Shown in pieces: positions 26,571 to 35,772 of a stretch of DNA of 64,000 bases; the stretch's first letter is position 1; each line of letters begins with the position of its first letter. The stretch spans positions 141,759 through 205,758 of the forward strand of contig JAMOMK010000104.1 of NCBI GenBank assembly GCA_027067055.1, read 5' to 3'. Source of the stretch: Lysobacterales bacterium. GTDB lineage: Bacteria > Pseudomonadota > Gammaproteobacteria > Xanthomonadales > Marinicellaceae. The notes below the pieces were generated by a model. It did no database searches. It was not told where the DNA came from and saw only the letters and a program-made list of their open reading frames with translations. Position numbers and translations under genes: made by a program.

Positions 26571-27881
26571 TTAACTATTTTTCATTAACGCTTCAATGGA
26601 TCGATTCCAAAAAAAGTATTGGGTGATGACTCTTAAGGTCATGCACACTAAAACAAATGCAATGATGTATTGTGATGCAAATACAATCGAACTATTTAAT
26701 GCTATCCATTTAACGCTTTTAAAGATAATAAATGCATACGAAAACATTATTACAATTAATGTAAATGAAATATTTACCCAATTTAAACAAATCAATAGTG
26801 GATACAATGACATGGAAAAAAAGTAAATAAACACTAACGAGGTAAGCAATACTTTGGCAAACACAGCAATTGAGAATATTTTGATAATTGCAAATAAACC
26901 CACACACAAAACCAACACATTAACTGTTAAATTCTTATCAAGTGCAGTTAATATTTTATTTTTTAATTGCCTATGATTGACTCCCTTATATACGTGTGAA
27001 AACATTTTTGTTTGTTTAATTAAATGCCTAGACTCAATGATTATGCCAATCATCACCATAGGCAAAAAAGTTAAAGAAATAACCTGTGTGAATGGTTGTA
27101 ATTTTTCTCCTGAAATGAGCATAAGTGCGAAGATACTGATTAAGTAAAATAGTGATATGAAAGATAATCTTGTATGTGGCATTAGTATTGCCCAGTCGAT
27201 TCTTTTTTCTGAAACCAGAATCCATCTTGCAACAACATCGCCAACCTTTGCATTAATGGCATTAAGTTGTGTCGAATTTAAACCTGTTGTCATAAAGGCA
27301 ACAGTATTAGCAGAACTTTTGTTCTCAACACCTTGATTAACACCATAACTATAGAAAAGATTTTTATACATGCTAAAGATTAATACAACCGCACTAGCAA
27401 GAATCAACAAGAAACTAGCATTTATGTCTAAGCCGTAATCACGTAACCAAATAAACATAACGGGAATGGCAGGTATTATTATTTTATACAGTATATTTTT
27501 ACCTATAACCATTTGTGAGGCAAAAACAGATACACAAAATGGCATAAACAGGATTAACTTATTTAGTTTTAATTCTGGAGAGATAAGTAAGCCTAATAAT
27601 GCATTAACAAACAAAATAATAAGAAAGAAAGCATTTAAATTTGAGTTTTTATACTTTGTATTGTTTTTCCACAAATAACTCTTTTTTAAACTAGTTAATC
27701 CTCCACCTAGGTAAACACCTAAGAAAATAGAGGCCTGAAAAACCAGTACCAATGCGTTAATTTCTGACATCTCCTTAAAAAACAAAAGCATTACGGTAAA
27801 TATTATGTAAACAACAATAGCTGCCAAAAACACTTTTGAATGCAGAAGCATTAGTTTTATTGATTGACTAATAGGATTCAT
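26571..27881 (-). CDS. Membrane subunit of ABC transporter
   Basis: A 436-residue very hydrophobic protein with about ten to twelve membrane helices. The start overlaps the upstream ATP-binding gene by 14 bases, so it is the permease partner. It shows no binding-protein or efflux signature and lacks a classical EAA loop, as is common for ABC-2-like permeases linked to YtrA-type GntR regulators. Encoded DNA is strongly AT-rich. Substrate unknown. Confidence 0.7.
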   Translation of the reverse strand: MNPISQSIKLMLLHSKVFLAAIVVYIIFTVMLLFFKEMSEINALVLVFQASIFLGVYLGGGLTSLKKSYLWKNNTKYKNSNLNAFFLIILFVNALLGLLISPELKLNKLILFMPFCVSVFASQMVIGKNILYKIIIPAIPVMFIWLRDYGLDINASFLLILASAVVLIFSMYKNLFYSYGVNQGVENKSSANTVAFMTTGLNSTQLNAINAKVGDVVARWILVSEKRIDWAILMPHTRLSFISLFYLISIFALMLISGEKLQPFTQVISLTFLPMVMIGIIIESRHLIKQTKMFSHVYKGVNHRQLKNKILTALDKNLTVNVLVLCVGLFAIIKIFSIAVFAKVLLTSLVFIYFFSMSLYPLLICLNWVNISFTLIVIMFSYAFIIFKSVKWIALNSSIVFASQYIIAFVLVCMTLRVITQYFFWNRSIEALMKNS

Positions 27882-28755
27882 TACTTACCTCCAAATACCA
27901 ATCCTCTAATGATAAAGGAGAAATTTCAATTTGATGTTCAGCATGCTGAATAAACTCATCAATAGATTGCTGTAAAGGTCTTAACAATTTTGCTGTTGCA
28001 CCCCTTTCAAAAGCGTGCCAACTACTTAATTCACTATAATATTCACTTTGTTGCAAGGGTTTATCAGCCTTAATCTTCATGTGTACAATATTTGATTTCA
28101 ATTGATCAATTTCATAATTTTGTGATATTTTTCCTTTATTTAGTATCACAACTTTGTTTGCCACTCGCTCTAAATCTGAAATGATATGGCTAGAAAAAAT
28201 TATGGTTGTACTATTTTCACAGGACAAATCCACTAGTTCTGAAATAAACTGTCTTCGCATAGCAGGATCTAGGTGAGCAACGGGTTCATCCAGTATCAGT
28301 AATTCTGGCTTTATTGAAATAGCCTGAATCACATGTAATATTTGAGATTGACCGCCTGATAATTCACCTACTTTTTGGTTTTCGTCAATATTCCAGCGAC
28401 TGCGTAGTTCTTCACAATATTGTTTGTCCCAACTCGGAAAAAAACTACCCAAATAACTTAAAAACTGTTTAACCTTCATCCATTCAAATCCAACTGTATC
28501 TTGTGGAACAAAGCCGATTTTTGCTCTTTTTGTTTCAGATAAATCTTGCCATTTGTCACCCCAAATAGTGAGTTCACCTGACTGAAAATCCCGCAGATTC
28601 ATTATAGATTCGAGCAAAGTACTCTTACCTGCTCCATTTCTCCCAAGCAAAGCAACAATGTCGCCTTTGTTAATATCCCAGTTTAAATCATCGATAACTT
28701 TTTTATCTTTGTAGGACTTGCTCATATTTTTTATTGAAATTATTGGATTAGTCAT
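27868..28755 (-). CDS. ABC transporter ATP-binding protein
   Basis: A 295-residue nucleotide-binding subunit: Walker A GRNGAGKST, Q-loop FVPQDT, signature LSGGQSQ, Walker B LLILDEPVAHLDP and the H-loop IFSSHI. The layout fits ABC-2 exporter ATPases. The Q-loop segment reads VGFEWMKVKQFLSYLG. It starts four bases inside the end of the GntR gene (ATGA) and overlaps the permease, forming a three-gene operon gntR-ATPase-permease as in the ytr cell-wall stress operons. Confidence 0.93.
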   Translation of the reverse strand: MTNPIISIKNMSKSYKDKKVIDDLNWDINKGDIVALLGRNGAGKSTLLESIMNLRDFQSGELTIWGDKWQDLSETKRAKIGFVPQDTVGFEWMKVKQFLSYLGSFFPSWDKQYCEELRSRWNIDENQKVGELSGGQSQILHVIQAISIKPELLILDEPVAHLDPAMRRQFISELVDLSCENSTTIIFSSHIISDLERVANKVVILNKGKISQNYEIDQLKSNIVHMKIKADKPLQQSEYYSELSSWHAFERGATAKLLRPLQQSIDEFIQHAEHQIEISPLSLEDWYLEVSNESY

Positions 28756-29165
28756 TTCTTATTCTCCTTTGTTTTTTTGCCTTTTAGCGATAAATGTTGT
28801 TGCACGAGTGTTGAGATTTCATCATCGGATAAATTATCATTTTGGGCGTCTTGTATAAATTGCGTTAAAGCTTCTTCTGTTTTTTGTGATAGTGCTGTGT
28901 CTTGTTTGGCTTGTGCGACCAACATGCCCACACCACGTTTTCTAACAAGCACTCCTTCAACCTCCAATTGAGCAAAAGCTTTTGAAATGGTCATAGGATT
29001 TATTTGCAAAGCTTTGGCAAGCCCTCGCACAGAGGGTAATTGTTCATGAGTGCTTAACAATCCCATACGAACGGCTTGTTTGATTTGATCAATCAGTTGC
29101 CGATAAATCGGAATTCCTGATGAAACATTCAAAGAAAATAAGTTAATTGTTGATGATATAGTCAC
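28752..29165 (-). CDS. GntR-family (YtrA-type) transcriptional regulator
   Basis: A 137-residue regulator. The winged HTH is at residues ~15-80 (PIYRQLIDQIKQAVRMGLL...QLPSVRGLAKALQINPMTISKAFAQLEVEGVLVRKRGVGMLV), with only a short helical tail, the size typical of the YtrA subfamily. Such proteins repress their own ABC-transporter operon. Its start lies upstream of a TAGTAATACACC stretch (29210-29221) that may include the operator; I cannot define the box from one site. Confidence 0.9.
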   Translation of the reverse strand: MTISSTINLFSLNVSSGIPIYRQLIDQIKQAVRMGLLSTHEQLPSVRGLAKALQINPMTISKAFAQLEVEGVLVRKRGVGMLVAQAKQDTALSQKTEEALTQFIQDAQNDNLSDDEISTLVQQHLSLKGKKTKENKK

Positions 29166-29295
29166 AAACCAGCATGATTAATATTAGTGTATCAATATAG
29201 TAATACACCTTTGTTAATCATGTCAATTAAATTTATTGATTTTTAAAAAGAATTACTTATTCGACCCAGAGCCGCAGCATTGAGTCGAATAAGAT

Positions 29296-29709
29296 TTAAA
29301 GAAAGATTGGAATAAACTTTGTCACCCAATAAAAACAGATACCAACTTGTATACTTAGGAAGGTAAAACGCACTGTCACCGCAGGGTTACTGGTTGAGAT
29401 GAGGTGAATGGTTGACTGTAAAACGCGAGCCAATAATAAGGGTAATGCTAGTTGATCGGTTATTTGGGTATTGTTGGTCGCCAATGCTAACAATAGTAAC
29501 CCACCAACATACGGCATGGCCTCTAGTGTATTGGCATGAGCGCGATGTAATCGTAGCTTAAAGTCTGAGACGTCATTGCCTTCTGGACTAAAACTGTTGG
29601 CTTGTCTTTTGCCCGAGAGTGTTAATACGGTGTGTATCATTACGATACTACTAAGCAAAATGAGAAACCAAGCGATAAACCCTGTTAATGCTAATGCGGT
29701 TAAGTTCAT
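29296..29709 (-). CDS. MAPEG-family membrane protein
   Basis: A 137-residue protein with four membrane helices. It shows the MAPEG features RQANSFSPEG.........RAHANTLEAMPYVGGLLLLA and LLLARVLQSTIHLIST. MAPEG proteins include microsomal glutathione-transferase-like enzymes and bacterial homologues of unknown role. It is 41 bp downstream of ccoI on the same strand and is probably a separate unit. No ccoS is found in this place, where one is often encoded. Confidence 0.85.
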   Translation of the reverse strand: MNLTALALTGFIAWFLILLSSIVMIHTVLTLSGKRQANSFSPEGNDVSDFKLRLHRAHANTLEAMPYVGGLLLLALATNNTQITDQLALPLLLARVLQSTIHLISTSNPAVTVRFTFLSIQVGICFYWVTKFIPIFL

Positions 29710-29750
29710 GATATTACCTGAGACTAAATCAGATGATTATAGCAGAAACT

Positions 29751-32159
29751 TTAGGGTTTAGATTTTATCAATATACGCTTGGCATTCAATACCACAAACA
29801 AGGAACTCAGAGACATTCCTATAGCTGCCATCCACGGTGTTAAATAACCCATCATTGCCAATGGTGTCACACTTAAATTATAGACCAGTGCCCAGATGAT
29901 ATTTTGTTTGATTATTCTATTGGTTTTATGACTAACTATTAATAAGTCTTCGATGCTACTCAGTGAGTTACCCATTAAAATAAAGTCCGATGCTGAACGG
30001 GCGAGTTGCGTGCCTTGATTAAAACTAATCGATACATCCGATTGCGCCAAGACAGGAGCATCATTAACGCCATCACCCAACATAACGGTTTTAAACCCCT
30101 GATCTTGGTGGTCTTTGATGATGTTTATTTTTTGTTCTGGTGATTTTTCTCCTAGATACTGACCAATGCGCAACACCCGTGCCACTATGGTTACCGCAGC
30201 TTCTTTATCACCACTAATAATTGCAACATAGTTATCATTCTCTTTTAAGTGACTTATTAATTCTATACTGCCTTTTCTTATTTTATTTTCCAACTCAAAA
30301 GCTGCTACAATTTTATTGTTTCTACTTAAGTAAGTAATTACTTTTTTACTTGCAATAACTTTATCAGACTCTTGTCTACTCCATTTTAAAGAACCGATTT
30401 TCCAATTATCTCCATTAACTAAAGCCTTTAAGCCCGAGCTTGATTTTTCAACAAATTGCGATATTTCAATATTTTCATCATAATAATCATTAAATGCACT
30501 AGCAATGGGATGAGAACTATTGTGTTCAAGACTTGCAGCAATTTTCAATAAAACTGTTTTGGGAATATCTGAAAGTTGATGTACTTTTGCAATTGACATA
30601 GAAGACTCTGTTAATGTCCCTGTTTTATCAAAAAACCAATGTTTAACTTTAGCAATACCACTGATGGCATCTAAATTATTTATTAATATACCACTTTTCA
30701 TCAAACGCACACTGGCTGCTGTTAATGCCGCAGGTGTTGCCAATGATAATGCACAAGGGCAAGTTGCGACCAAGACAGCAAGTACAGTAACTAGAGTTTT
30801 GTCGGGATTATAAATAGCATAATAGATTGCAGTAGCAGCAGCCAGTATCAAGACTATTGCCACAAACCATGAAGCTATTTTGTCTACAAGCAGTAATGTT
30901 TTGGGCTTTTGTAATTGGGCATTTTCGAGTAGATTACTTAGGTTAGCTAAAATGGTATCATTACCAATTGCTGTTGACTTTATACGGATAGTACCCGTTT
31001 GAATTTGGCTACCAGCCATGACGTGATCACCTATGGTGCGATTGATAGCTATAGACTCTCCCGTAATCATAGATTCATCAACTTTTGCATTACCGTCTAT
31101 AATCACTCCATCCAATGCAATTGTCTGACTTTCTTCCACACGGATAACATCACCTTTAACGACATTATCAAGAGGAATATTTTGAAATTTTTCTCCACGT
31201 AAGACTGCGATACTTGTCGGTATCATACTACCTAATGCATCCGTGCTACCCATACCTTGGTGACGAACTGACATTTCTACAAAGCGTCCAGCTAATAAGA
31301 AGAATACAAACATAACCATTGAGTCGAAGTAAATCGTATGACCACTATGGGTAAAAACATTCCACACACTTACTCCATATGCCAAGGAGATTGATAGTGC
31401 TACAGGAACATCCATGCCAAGGTGTTTATTTCGAAGGTCTCTTATAGCATTTTGAATAAAAGCATTGCCCGCATAAAAAAACACAATTGTAGCGGCAAGT
31501 AAGCTGACCAATTCAAAAAATCGTCGAATTTGTGGGTCAATGCCATTGTATTCACCACTGTAAAGTGGAACAGATAAAGTCATGATAAACATCATGCCTA
31601 GACCAGAAACAATGAGTCTTTTTAAGGCGTTTTTTCGCTCTTGACTGACGATTTCTTGTGAATCTTGCTCATGACTCACAATCGGTTTATAACCTAAGAA
31701 ATTAAGTGCTGTGAGAATTTGTGAAAGCTTAATTTTTTTTAAATCAAACTCAACACGCACAATTTTTGTTATGCTATTGAGTTTAACCTCATTTATTCCT
31801 TCAAGTTGTCGCAAATGTTTATCAATCAACCAACCACAAGCACTGCAGTACATCCCTTCTAATCGAATAGAGACTTGATAGGTAGAATCCTTGAGGTGCT
31901 TACTAAAGGTTTTGAATGAAACAGCTTCATCGTATTGCAACCATTTCTTTTGAGCTATTTCTGCTTTGTTTGCTGGTTTTGAATCACCACGGTAATCATA
32001 AAAATCACAATAACCTTCATCACTAATAAACTCAGCCACTGCCTTACAACCATGGCAACACATTTTTTGTTGTTTACCATTGATGTCCGCATGAATATTG
32101 ATTCCTGTCGGAATCAATTCATTGCAATGAAAACAAGAAGAGCTTACTTTATTGTCCAT
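29751..32159 (-). CDS. ccoI: Cu(+)-translocating P-type ATPase for cbb3 oxidase assembly
   Basis: An inner-membrane copper P1B-ATPase (CcoI/FixI) that exports copper for the cbb3 heme-copper centre. I start at ATG 32159 (MDNKVSSSC) rather than TTG 32177. N-terminal metal sites include CFHCNELI and the HMA motif GMYCSACGW. Catalytic core motifs are CPC in ATCPCALSLATPAALT, DKTGTL phosphorylation site, SHPIA, and GDGVNDAPVL hinge. Eight helices are predicted. The N-terminal CCHGCKAVAEF segment is typical of FixI. It ends the cco gene run. Confidence 0.95.
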   Translation of the reverse strand: MDNKVSSSCFHCNELIPTGINIHADINGKQQKMCCHGCKAVAEFISDEGYCDFYDYRGDSKPANKAEIAQKKWLQYDEAVSFKTFSKHLKDSTYQVSIRLEGMYCSACGWLIDKHLRQLEGINEVKLNSITKIVRVEFDLKKIKLSQILTALNFLGYKPIVSHEQDSQEIVSQERKNALKRLIVSGLGMMFIMTLSVPLYSGEYNGIDPQIRRFFELVSLLAATIVFFYAGNAFIQNAIRDLRNKHLGMDVPVALSISLAYGVSVWNVFTHSGHTIYFDSMVMFVFFLLAGRFVEMSVRHQGMGSTDALGSMIPTSIAVLRGEKFQNIPLDNVVKGDVIRVEESQTIALDGVIIDGNAKVDESMITGESIAINRTIGDHVMAGSQIQTGTIRIKSTAIGNDTILANLSNLLENAQLQKPKTLLLVDKIASWFVAIVLILAAATAIYYAIYNPDKTLVTVLAVLVATCPCALSLATPAALTAASVRLMKSGILINNLDAISGIAKVKHWFFDKTGTLTESSMSIAKVHQLSDIPKTVLLKIAASLEHNSSHPIASAFNDYYDENIEISQFVEKSSSGLKALVNGDNWKIGSLKWSRQESDKVIASKKVITYLSRNNKIVAAFELENKIRKGSIELISHLKENDNYVAIISGDKEAAVTIVARVLRIGQYLGEKSPEQKINIIKDHQDQGFKTVMLGDGVNDAPVLAQSDVSISFNQGTQLARSASDFILMGNSLSSIEDLLIVSHKTNRIIKQNIIWALVYNLSVTPLAMMGYLTPWMAAIGMSLSSLFVVLNAKRILIKSKP

Positions 32160-32211
32160 AGGAAAATTACGATTCAAGAAATGTAGGGTAACACATCTTC
32201 ACTGATTGTAT

Positions 32212-32394
32212 TTATTTTTTATCGTCGTCTTTTTGATATGAGATATTGTGTTCTAAGACTTGTGGTGCATGCTTAGCAGCAATCACCAAAGTTGTAATTG
32301 AAGCAACAACTGCAATAGTTGGTAAGGCAATTACAAACCAAACAATGGGGTATTTATACCATGGCTTCTTATCAATTTTATTTTTTTGGTCCAA
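32212..32394 (-). CDS. ccoH: CcoH/FixH-like protein, anchor only
   Basis: Sixty residues: KPWYKYPIVWFVIALPTIAVVASITTLVIAAKHAPQVLEHNISYQKDDDKK, one membrane helix matching the N-terminus of FixH/CcoH (PWYK...WFVI.LP..AV.AS). FixH proteins are usually ~150-180 residues with a periplasmic beta domain, so here only the anchor is present. The start is TTG 32394, supported by GAGGAG ten bases upstream; no ATG is available. It overlaps ccoG by 17 bases and lies between ccoG and ccoI, the normal position. It may be a natural minimal form; I see no continuation downstream. Confidence 0.7.
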   Translation of the reverse strand: MDQKNKIDKKPWYKYPIVWFVIALPTIAVVASITTLVIAAKHAPQVLEHNISYQKDDDKK

Positions 32395-33769
32395 AATATT
32401 TAGTCTCCTCAGTTATAGTTGTTCCACCTTCACCAACTACAGTAATTATTATTTCAATGTTTTGAATACGTCTTTTAACATCAGTTTTCAATGCTCTTAC
32501 TTTTACTGGTAAGTTTAAAACATCACCAGAGGGTAATGCACGTTTTTTAAACTTATCATCAACTATAACAGTTAAATCCTTCCCAAAACCTTTAGCAGTG
32601 ATGTTATATTGTTGAACAGACTTTCCTTTATTCATTATTTTGAGTTTATAAACGTTTTCAATTGTTTTAGCATCCACTTGACGATAAAAACTGTTTCTAT
32701 CACGTAAGATATCCACAGCCATATCCTTACGATTAATTAAGGTATAAGAAAACAAACCAAGAAAAACACATAAAGCAAATGCATAAAGAATAATTCTTGG
32801 GCGAAGTATATGTGTTTTCTTGCCTTCCAACTGATTCTCAGTTGTGTATTTAATCAAGCCTGGCTCTTTACCAATTTTAATCATAACTTCATCACATGCA
32901 TCTATACAAGCTGCGCAAGCAATACATTCGTATTGTAGACCATCACGAATATCAATACCTGTTGGACAAACTTGTACACAAGCTTGGCACTCAATACAAT
33001 CTCCAGGATTATCAGCCTCTGCACGTTTCTTTTTACCACCAACGCGAGGTTCTCCCCGAGCAACATCATAAGAAATAATTAAGGTATCACGATCAAACAT
33101 CGCACTTTGAAAACGCGCATATGGACACATATGCATACACACTTGTTCACGTAAAAACCCAGCATTTCCGTAAGTAGCTAAGGCATAAAAGAATATCCAG
33201 AATGTTTCCCATGGTCCAAGTGCCCATGATTGCACATGGAAAAATAGTTCACGAATTGGTGAGAAAAAACCGACAAAAGTAAAACCTGTCCATAATGCCA
33301 ATAACAACCAAAGTAATAACTTTAAACCACGTGTTTTAGCTTTGGCTAAATTCCAAGGCGCTTTATCAAGTTTTATGCGTTTATTTCTATCGCCTTCTAT
33401 CCAGAACTCAATCCGAACAAACAACTCTGTCCATACGGTTTGTGGACAAGCAAATCCACACCAAACTCTTCCGGCTAAAGCGGTAACAAAAAAGAGTGTG
33501 AATGCTGCAATTATTAAAGCCCAAGATAAAAATATAAAATCTTGAGGCCAAAATGTTATAAAGAATATATGAAATTTGCGTGCTGGCAAATCAAACAACA
33601 CGGCTTGGTGACCGTCAAAGCTCAACCATGGTAACAAATAAAATATACCCAACAACATATAAAGAGATATTTTCCTGAGTCTTTGAAAAAAACCCTTAAC
33701 ATTGCGTGGATGAATTTTCTTTCTTTTTTCGTATAACTGAATTTCTAACGGTTGTTTATTATCGCTCAT
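32378..33769 (-). CDS. ccoG: cbb3 oxidase accessory protein CcoG (FixG)
   Basis: A 463-residue membrane ferredoxin-like protein required for cbb3 copper/heme assembly. Two 4Fe-4S cluster motifs are seen: CIECQACVQVCPTG and CIACAACIDACDE. The N-terminal membrane part contains GFFQRLR..SLYMLLGIFYLLPWL and the FCGFACPQTVW stretch. The C-terminal ~100 residues form the periplasmic Ig-like domain (VYKLKIMNKGKSVQQYNI). It sits between the 106-aa membrane gene and ccoH. Confidence 0.96.
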   Translation of the reverse strand: MSDNKQPLEIQLYEKRKKIHPRNVKGFFQRLRKISLYMLLGIFYLLPWLSFDGHQAVLFDLPARKFHIFFITFWPQDFIFLSWALIIAAFTLFFVTALAGRVWCGFACPQTVWTELFVRIEFWIEGDRNKRIKLDKAPWNLAKAKTRGLKLLLWLLLALWTGFTFVGFFSPIRELFFHVQSWALGPWETFWIFFYALATYGNAGFLREQVCMHMCPYARFQSAMFDRDTLIISYDVARGEPRVGGKKKRAEADNPGDCIECQACVQVCPTGIDIRDGLQYECIACAACIDACDEVMIKIGKEPGLIKYTTENQLEGKKTHILRPRIILYAFALCVFLGLFSYTLINRKDMAVDILRDRNSFYRQVDAKTIENVYKLKIMNKGKSVQQYNITAKGFGKDLTVIVDDKFKKRALPSGDVLNLPVKVRALKTDVKRRIQNIEIIITVVGEGGTTITEETKYFGPKK

Positions 33770-33797
33770 TTGATTGCCCTCACGTGAGACATTTTAC

Positions 33798-34118
33798 TTA
33801 GTCTTGATTAGAACGCATTCCTTTTGCCAGTTTAGTCCGTGGTAATACCATAACTAAACCAACCATTACTGCCGTAACTAGATTAAATAGCCAAAAGAAA
33901 ATAAAGCCAAATGTATAGCCTTCAATTGCAGTTATATCAACACTAAATGTAGCTAATTGCCCCATTAATTCAGGTTCAAATGCTGCAAAAAACGCCATTG
34001 TTTGTATTGCAGCCACAATAAAAGAAACCCAAATTACGACAGCCAAGCGTCTATAAAATATACGCTTGATCTGTCTTTTGTTAAAATCTATATCTTGCAA
34101 GTTACTGCAATCATTCAT
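33798..34118 (-). CDS. Small two-helix membrane protein in the cco locus
   Basis: A 106-residue protein with two membrane helices (VIWVSFIVAAIQTMAFFAAF and YTFGFIFFWLFNLVTAVMVGL) and a basic N-terminus (NKRQIKRIFYRR). It starts eight bases before the ccoP stop, so it is translated with ccoNOQP. I do not recognise the family. Location between ccoP and ccoG suggests an assembly or stability role for the oxidase. Confidence 0.7.
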   Translation of the reverse strand: MNDCSNLQDIDFNKRQIKRIFYRRLAVVIWVSFIVAAIQTMAFFAAFEPELMGQLATFSVDITAIEGYTFGFIFFWLFNLVTAVMVGLVMVLPRTKLAKGMRSNQD

Positions 34119-35004
34119 GGCTTAACGAATACACATATGCTGCCAAGACTTTGATACTGCCTTCATCCAATATATTCCCGTGTGCCGGCATTTTACCTGA
34201 TATACCTTCCAATAAGATAGACTCAACACGTCCAGAATCAAATGAATGCAACCATGTTGCGTCAGTAAGATTTGGTGCACCCATTAAGTGATTACCTTTA
34301 GCATCCGCACCATGACAGGCTGCACAGAACATAGCAAACTTGCCTTTACCTTTTGCAACCAAGTCCTCGTCCTGACCTTCTTCGCTGAAGTGACGGACAT
34401 AAGCAGCCACCTGTTTAACACCATCATCACCCAAAGCTGATCCCCAAGCTGGCATCACGCCCACTCGTCCATTGGTAATTGTTTGCACCAAAGTATCAGG
34501 TTCTCCACCATAAAGCCAATCATTATCGGTTAGGTTTGGAAAACCTACTGCACCTTGTGCGTCAGAGCCATGACAGGTGCTGCAATGATTTGCAAACAAA
34601 CGTTCACCAATTGCCATCGCTTTTTCATCTTGAATCATAGCTGGAATTGGCTTATCAATAAATGTACTAAATAGTTCAGCACGCTTGGCAAGAACCTGTT
34701 CATTCTCTTTTGCCCAAGCATTTTCTTCAGTCCAACCTAAAGTTCCTTTATAGTTTCCCATCCCTGGATAAAGAATCAGATAACCAATTGCAAAAATAAT
34801 GGTAAAAATAAACATGAATAACCACCACCTTGGTAAGGGATTGTTGTATTCTTCAATTCCATCCCATTCATGCCCTGTGGTTTCACCTTCTTTGTGTCCA
34901 TCAGACTTCATTTTTGAAGTTGACCATAAAAGATAAGAATAACCTATAATATGTGCAACAACAATTACAATAATAAATAAACTCCAGCCACTAGTCATTT
35001 CCAT
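34111..35004 (-). CDS. ccoP: cbb3 cytochrome c oxidase diheme subunit CcoP
   Basis: A membrane-anchored diheme c-type cytochrome that passes electrons to CcoN. Heme motifs are CSTCHG and CAACHG; each is followed by distal Met-containing segments (GVMPAWG, GKMPAHGNIL). One N-terminal helix (FIIVIVVAHIIGYSYLL) and a second before the heme domains. I choose ATG 35004 (MEMTSGW), eight bases after GGAGG; an upstream frame start at 35043 would shift the ribosome site. It overlaps ccoQ by 14 bases. Confidence 0.93.
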   Translation of the reverse strand: MEMTSGWSLFIIVIVVAHIIGYSYLLWSTSKMKSDGHKEGETTGHEWDGIEEYNNPLPRWWLFMFIFTIIFAIGYLILYPGMGNYKGTLGWTEENAWAKENEQVLAKRAELFSTFIDKPIPAMIQDEKAMAIGERLFANHCSTCHGSDAQGAVGFPNLTDNDWLYGGEPDTLVQTITNGRVGVMPAWGSALGDDGVKQVAAYVRHFSEEGQDEDLVAKGKGKFAMFCAACHGADAKGNHLMGAPNLTDATWLHSFDSGRVESILLEGISGKMPAHGNILDEGSIKVLAAYVYSLSHE

Positions 35005-35158
35005 TTTCATCACCTCCAGTTTTTTCTGTATCAAAACCATCATCTAATGGCAAGTTAGACATGTAATCAAATTGTGATTTTTGTTTATCACTATATGCCC
35101 AAAAAATGATGCCAAAAAAAGCAATCATCATAACAATTATAAAGATTCCACTTATCAT
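34991..35158 (-). CDS. ccoQ: cbb3 oxidase subunit CcoQ
   Basis: A 55-residue protein found by reading between ccoP and ccoO. It begins ATG 35158 overlapping the ccoO stop (ATGA), with AAGGAG six bases upstream, and ends TAG 34991. One membrane helix (IFIIVMMIAFFGIIFWAY) is followed by a charged tail (SDKQKSQFDYM...DDGFDTEKTGGDENGND). Size and position equal those of CcoQ, which stabilises the CcoP contact. Standard gene callers may skip it. Confidence 0.9.
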   Translation of the reverse strand: MISGIFIIVMMIAFFGIIFWAYSDKQKSQFDYMSNLPLDDGFDTEKTGGDENGND

Positions 35159-35772
35159 TTGTAACTCCTTGGGATAGCAGTACCCAGTACTTGTAAATAG
35201 GCAATAACAGCCTCTAATTGAGTCTTTCCATCAACATCAGCTTGCGCACTATCTAATTGTTCTTGGGTGTATGGGACACCAAACCATTTAGCATGAACTT
35301 TCATACCAGCAGCAGTCTGTTCAGCATCAACTAATTTTTCAGCAAACCATGGATACCCTGGCATATTGGATTCTGGTACGACAGAGCGAGGATCCATTAA
35401 ATGATACTCATGCCATTCATTTGTATATTTTCCTCCCACACGATGCAAGTCAGGCCCCGTTCTTTTTGAGCCCCATTGAAAGGGGTGATCATAAACAAAT
35501 TCATTCGCTTGAGAATAATGACCATACCGTAAAGTTTCATCAACAAAGGGTCTTATTTGTTGCGAATGACAATTATAACAGCCTTCAGCAATATAAATGT
35601 CTCGACCAGCAAATTCTAAAGCGGTATATGGCTTGAGATTTGGGTGAGCCTCAATAACACTGGTTTGAAACATTAATGGAACAATTTCAACCAAACCACC
35701 CATACTCACAACCAGAGCAATCAAAACCCCCATTAAACCTATGTTTTTTTCTATTTTAGCGTGTTTACTCAT
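35155..35772 (-). CDS. ccoO: cbb3 cytochrome c oxidase monoheme subunit CcoO
   Basis: A 205-residue membrane-anchored cytochrome c. A single N-terminal helix ([20 protein letters not shown]) is followed by the heme motif [13 protein letters not shown] and [13 protein letters not shown]...[19 protein letters not shown], all typical of CcoO. It overlaps ccoN and ccoQ by four bases each. Confidence 0.97.
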   Translation of the reverse strand: MSKHAKIEKNIGLMGVLIALVVSMGGLVEIVPLMFQTSVIEAHPNLKPYTALEFAGRDIYIAEGCYNCHSQQIRPFVDETLRYGHYSQANEFVYDHPFQWGSKRTGPDLHRVGGKYTNEWHEYHLMDPRSVVPESNMPGYPWFAEKLVDAEQTAAGMKVHAKWFGVPYTQEQLDSAQADVDGKTQLEAVIAYLQVLGTAIPRSYK

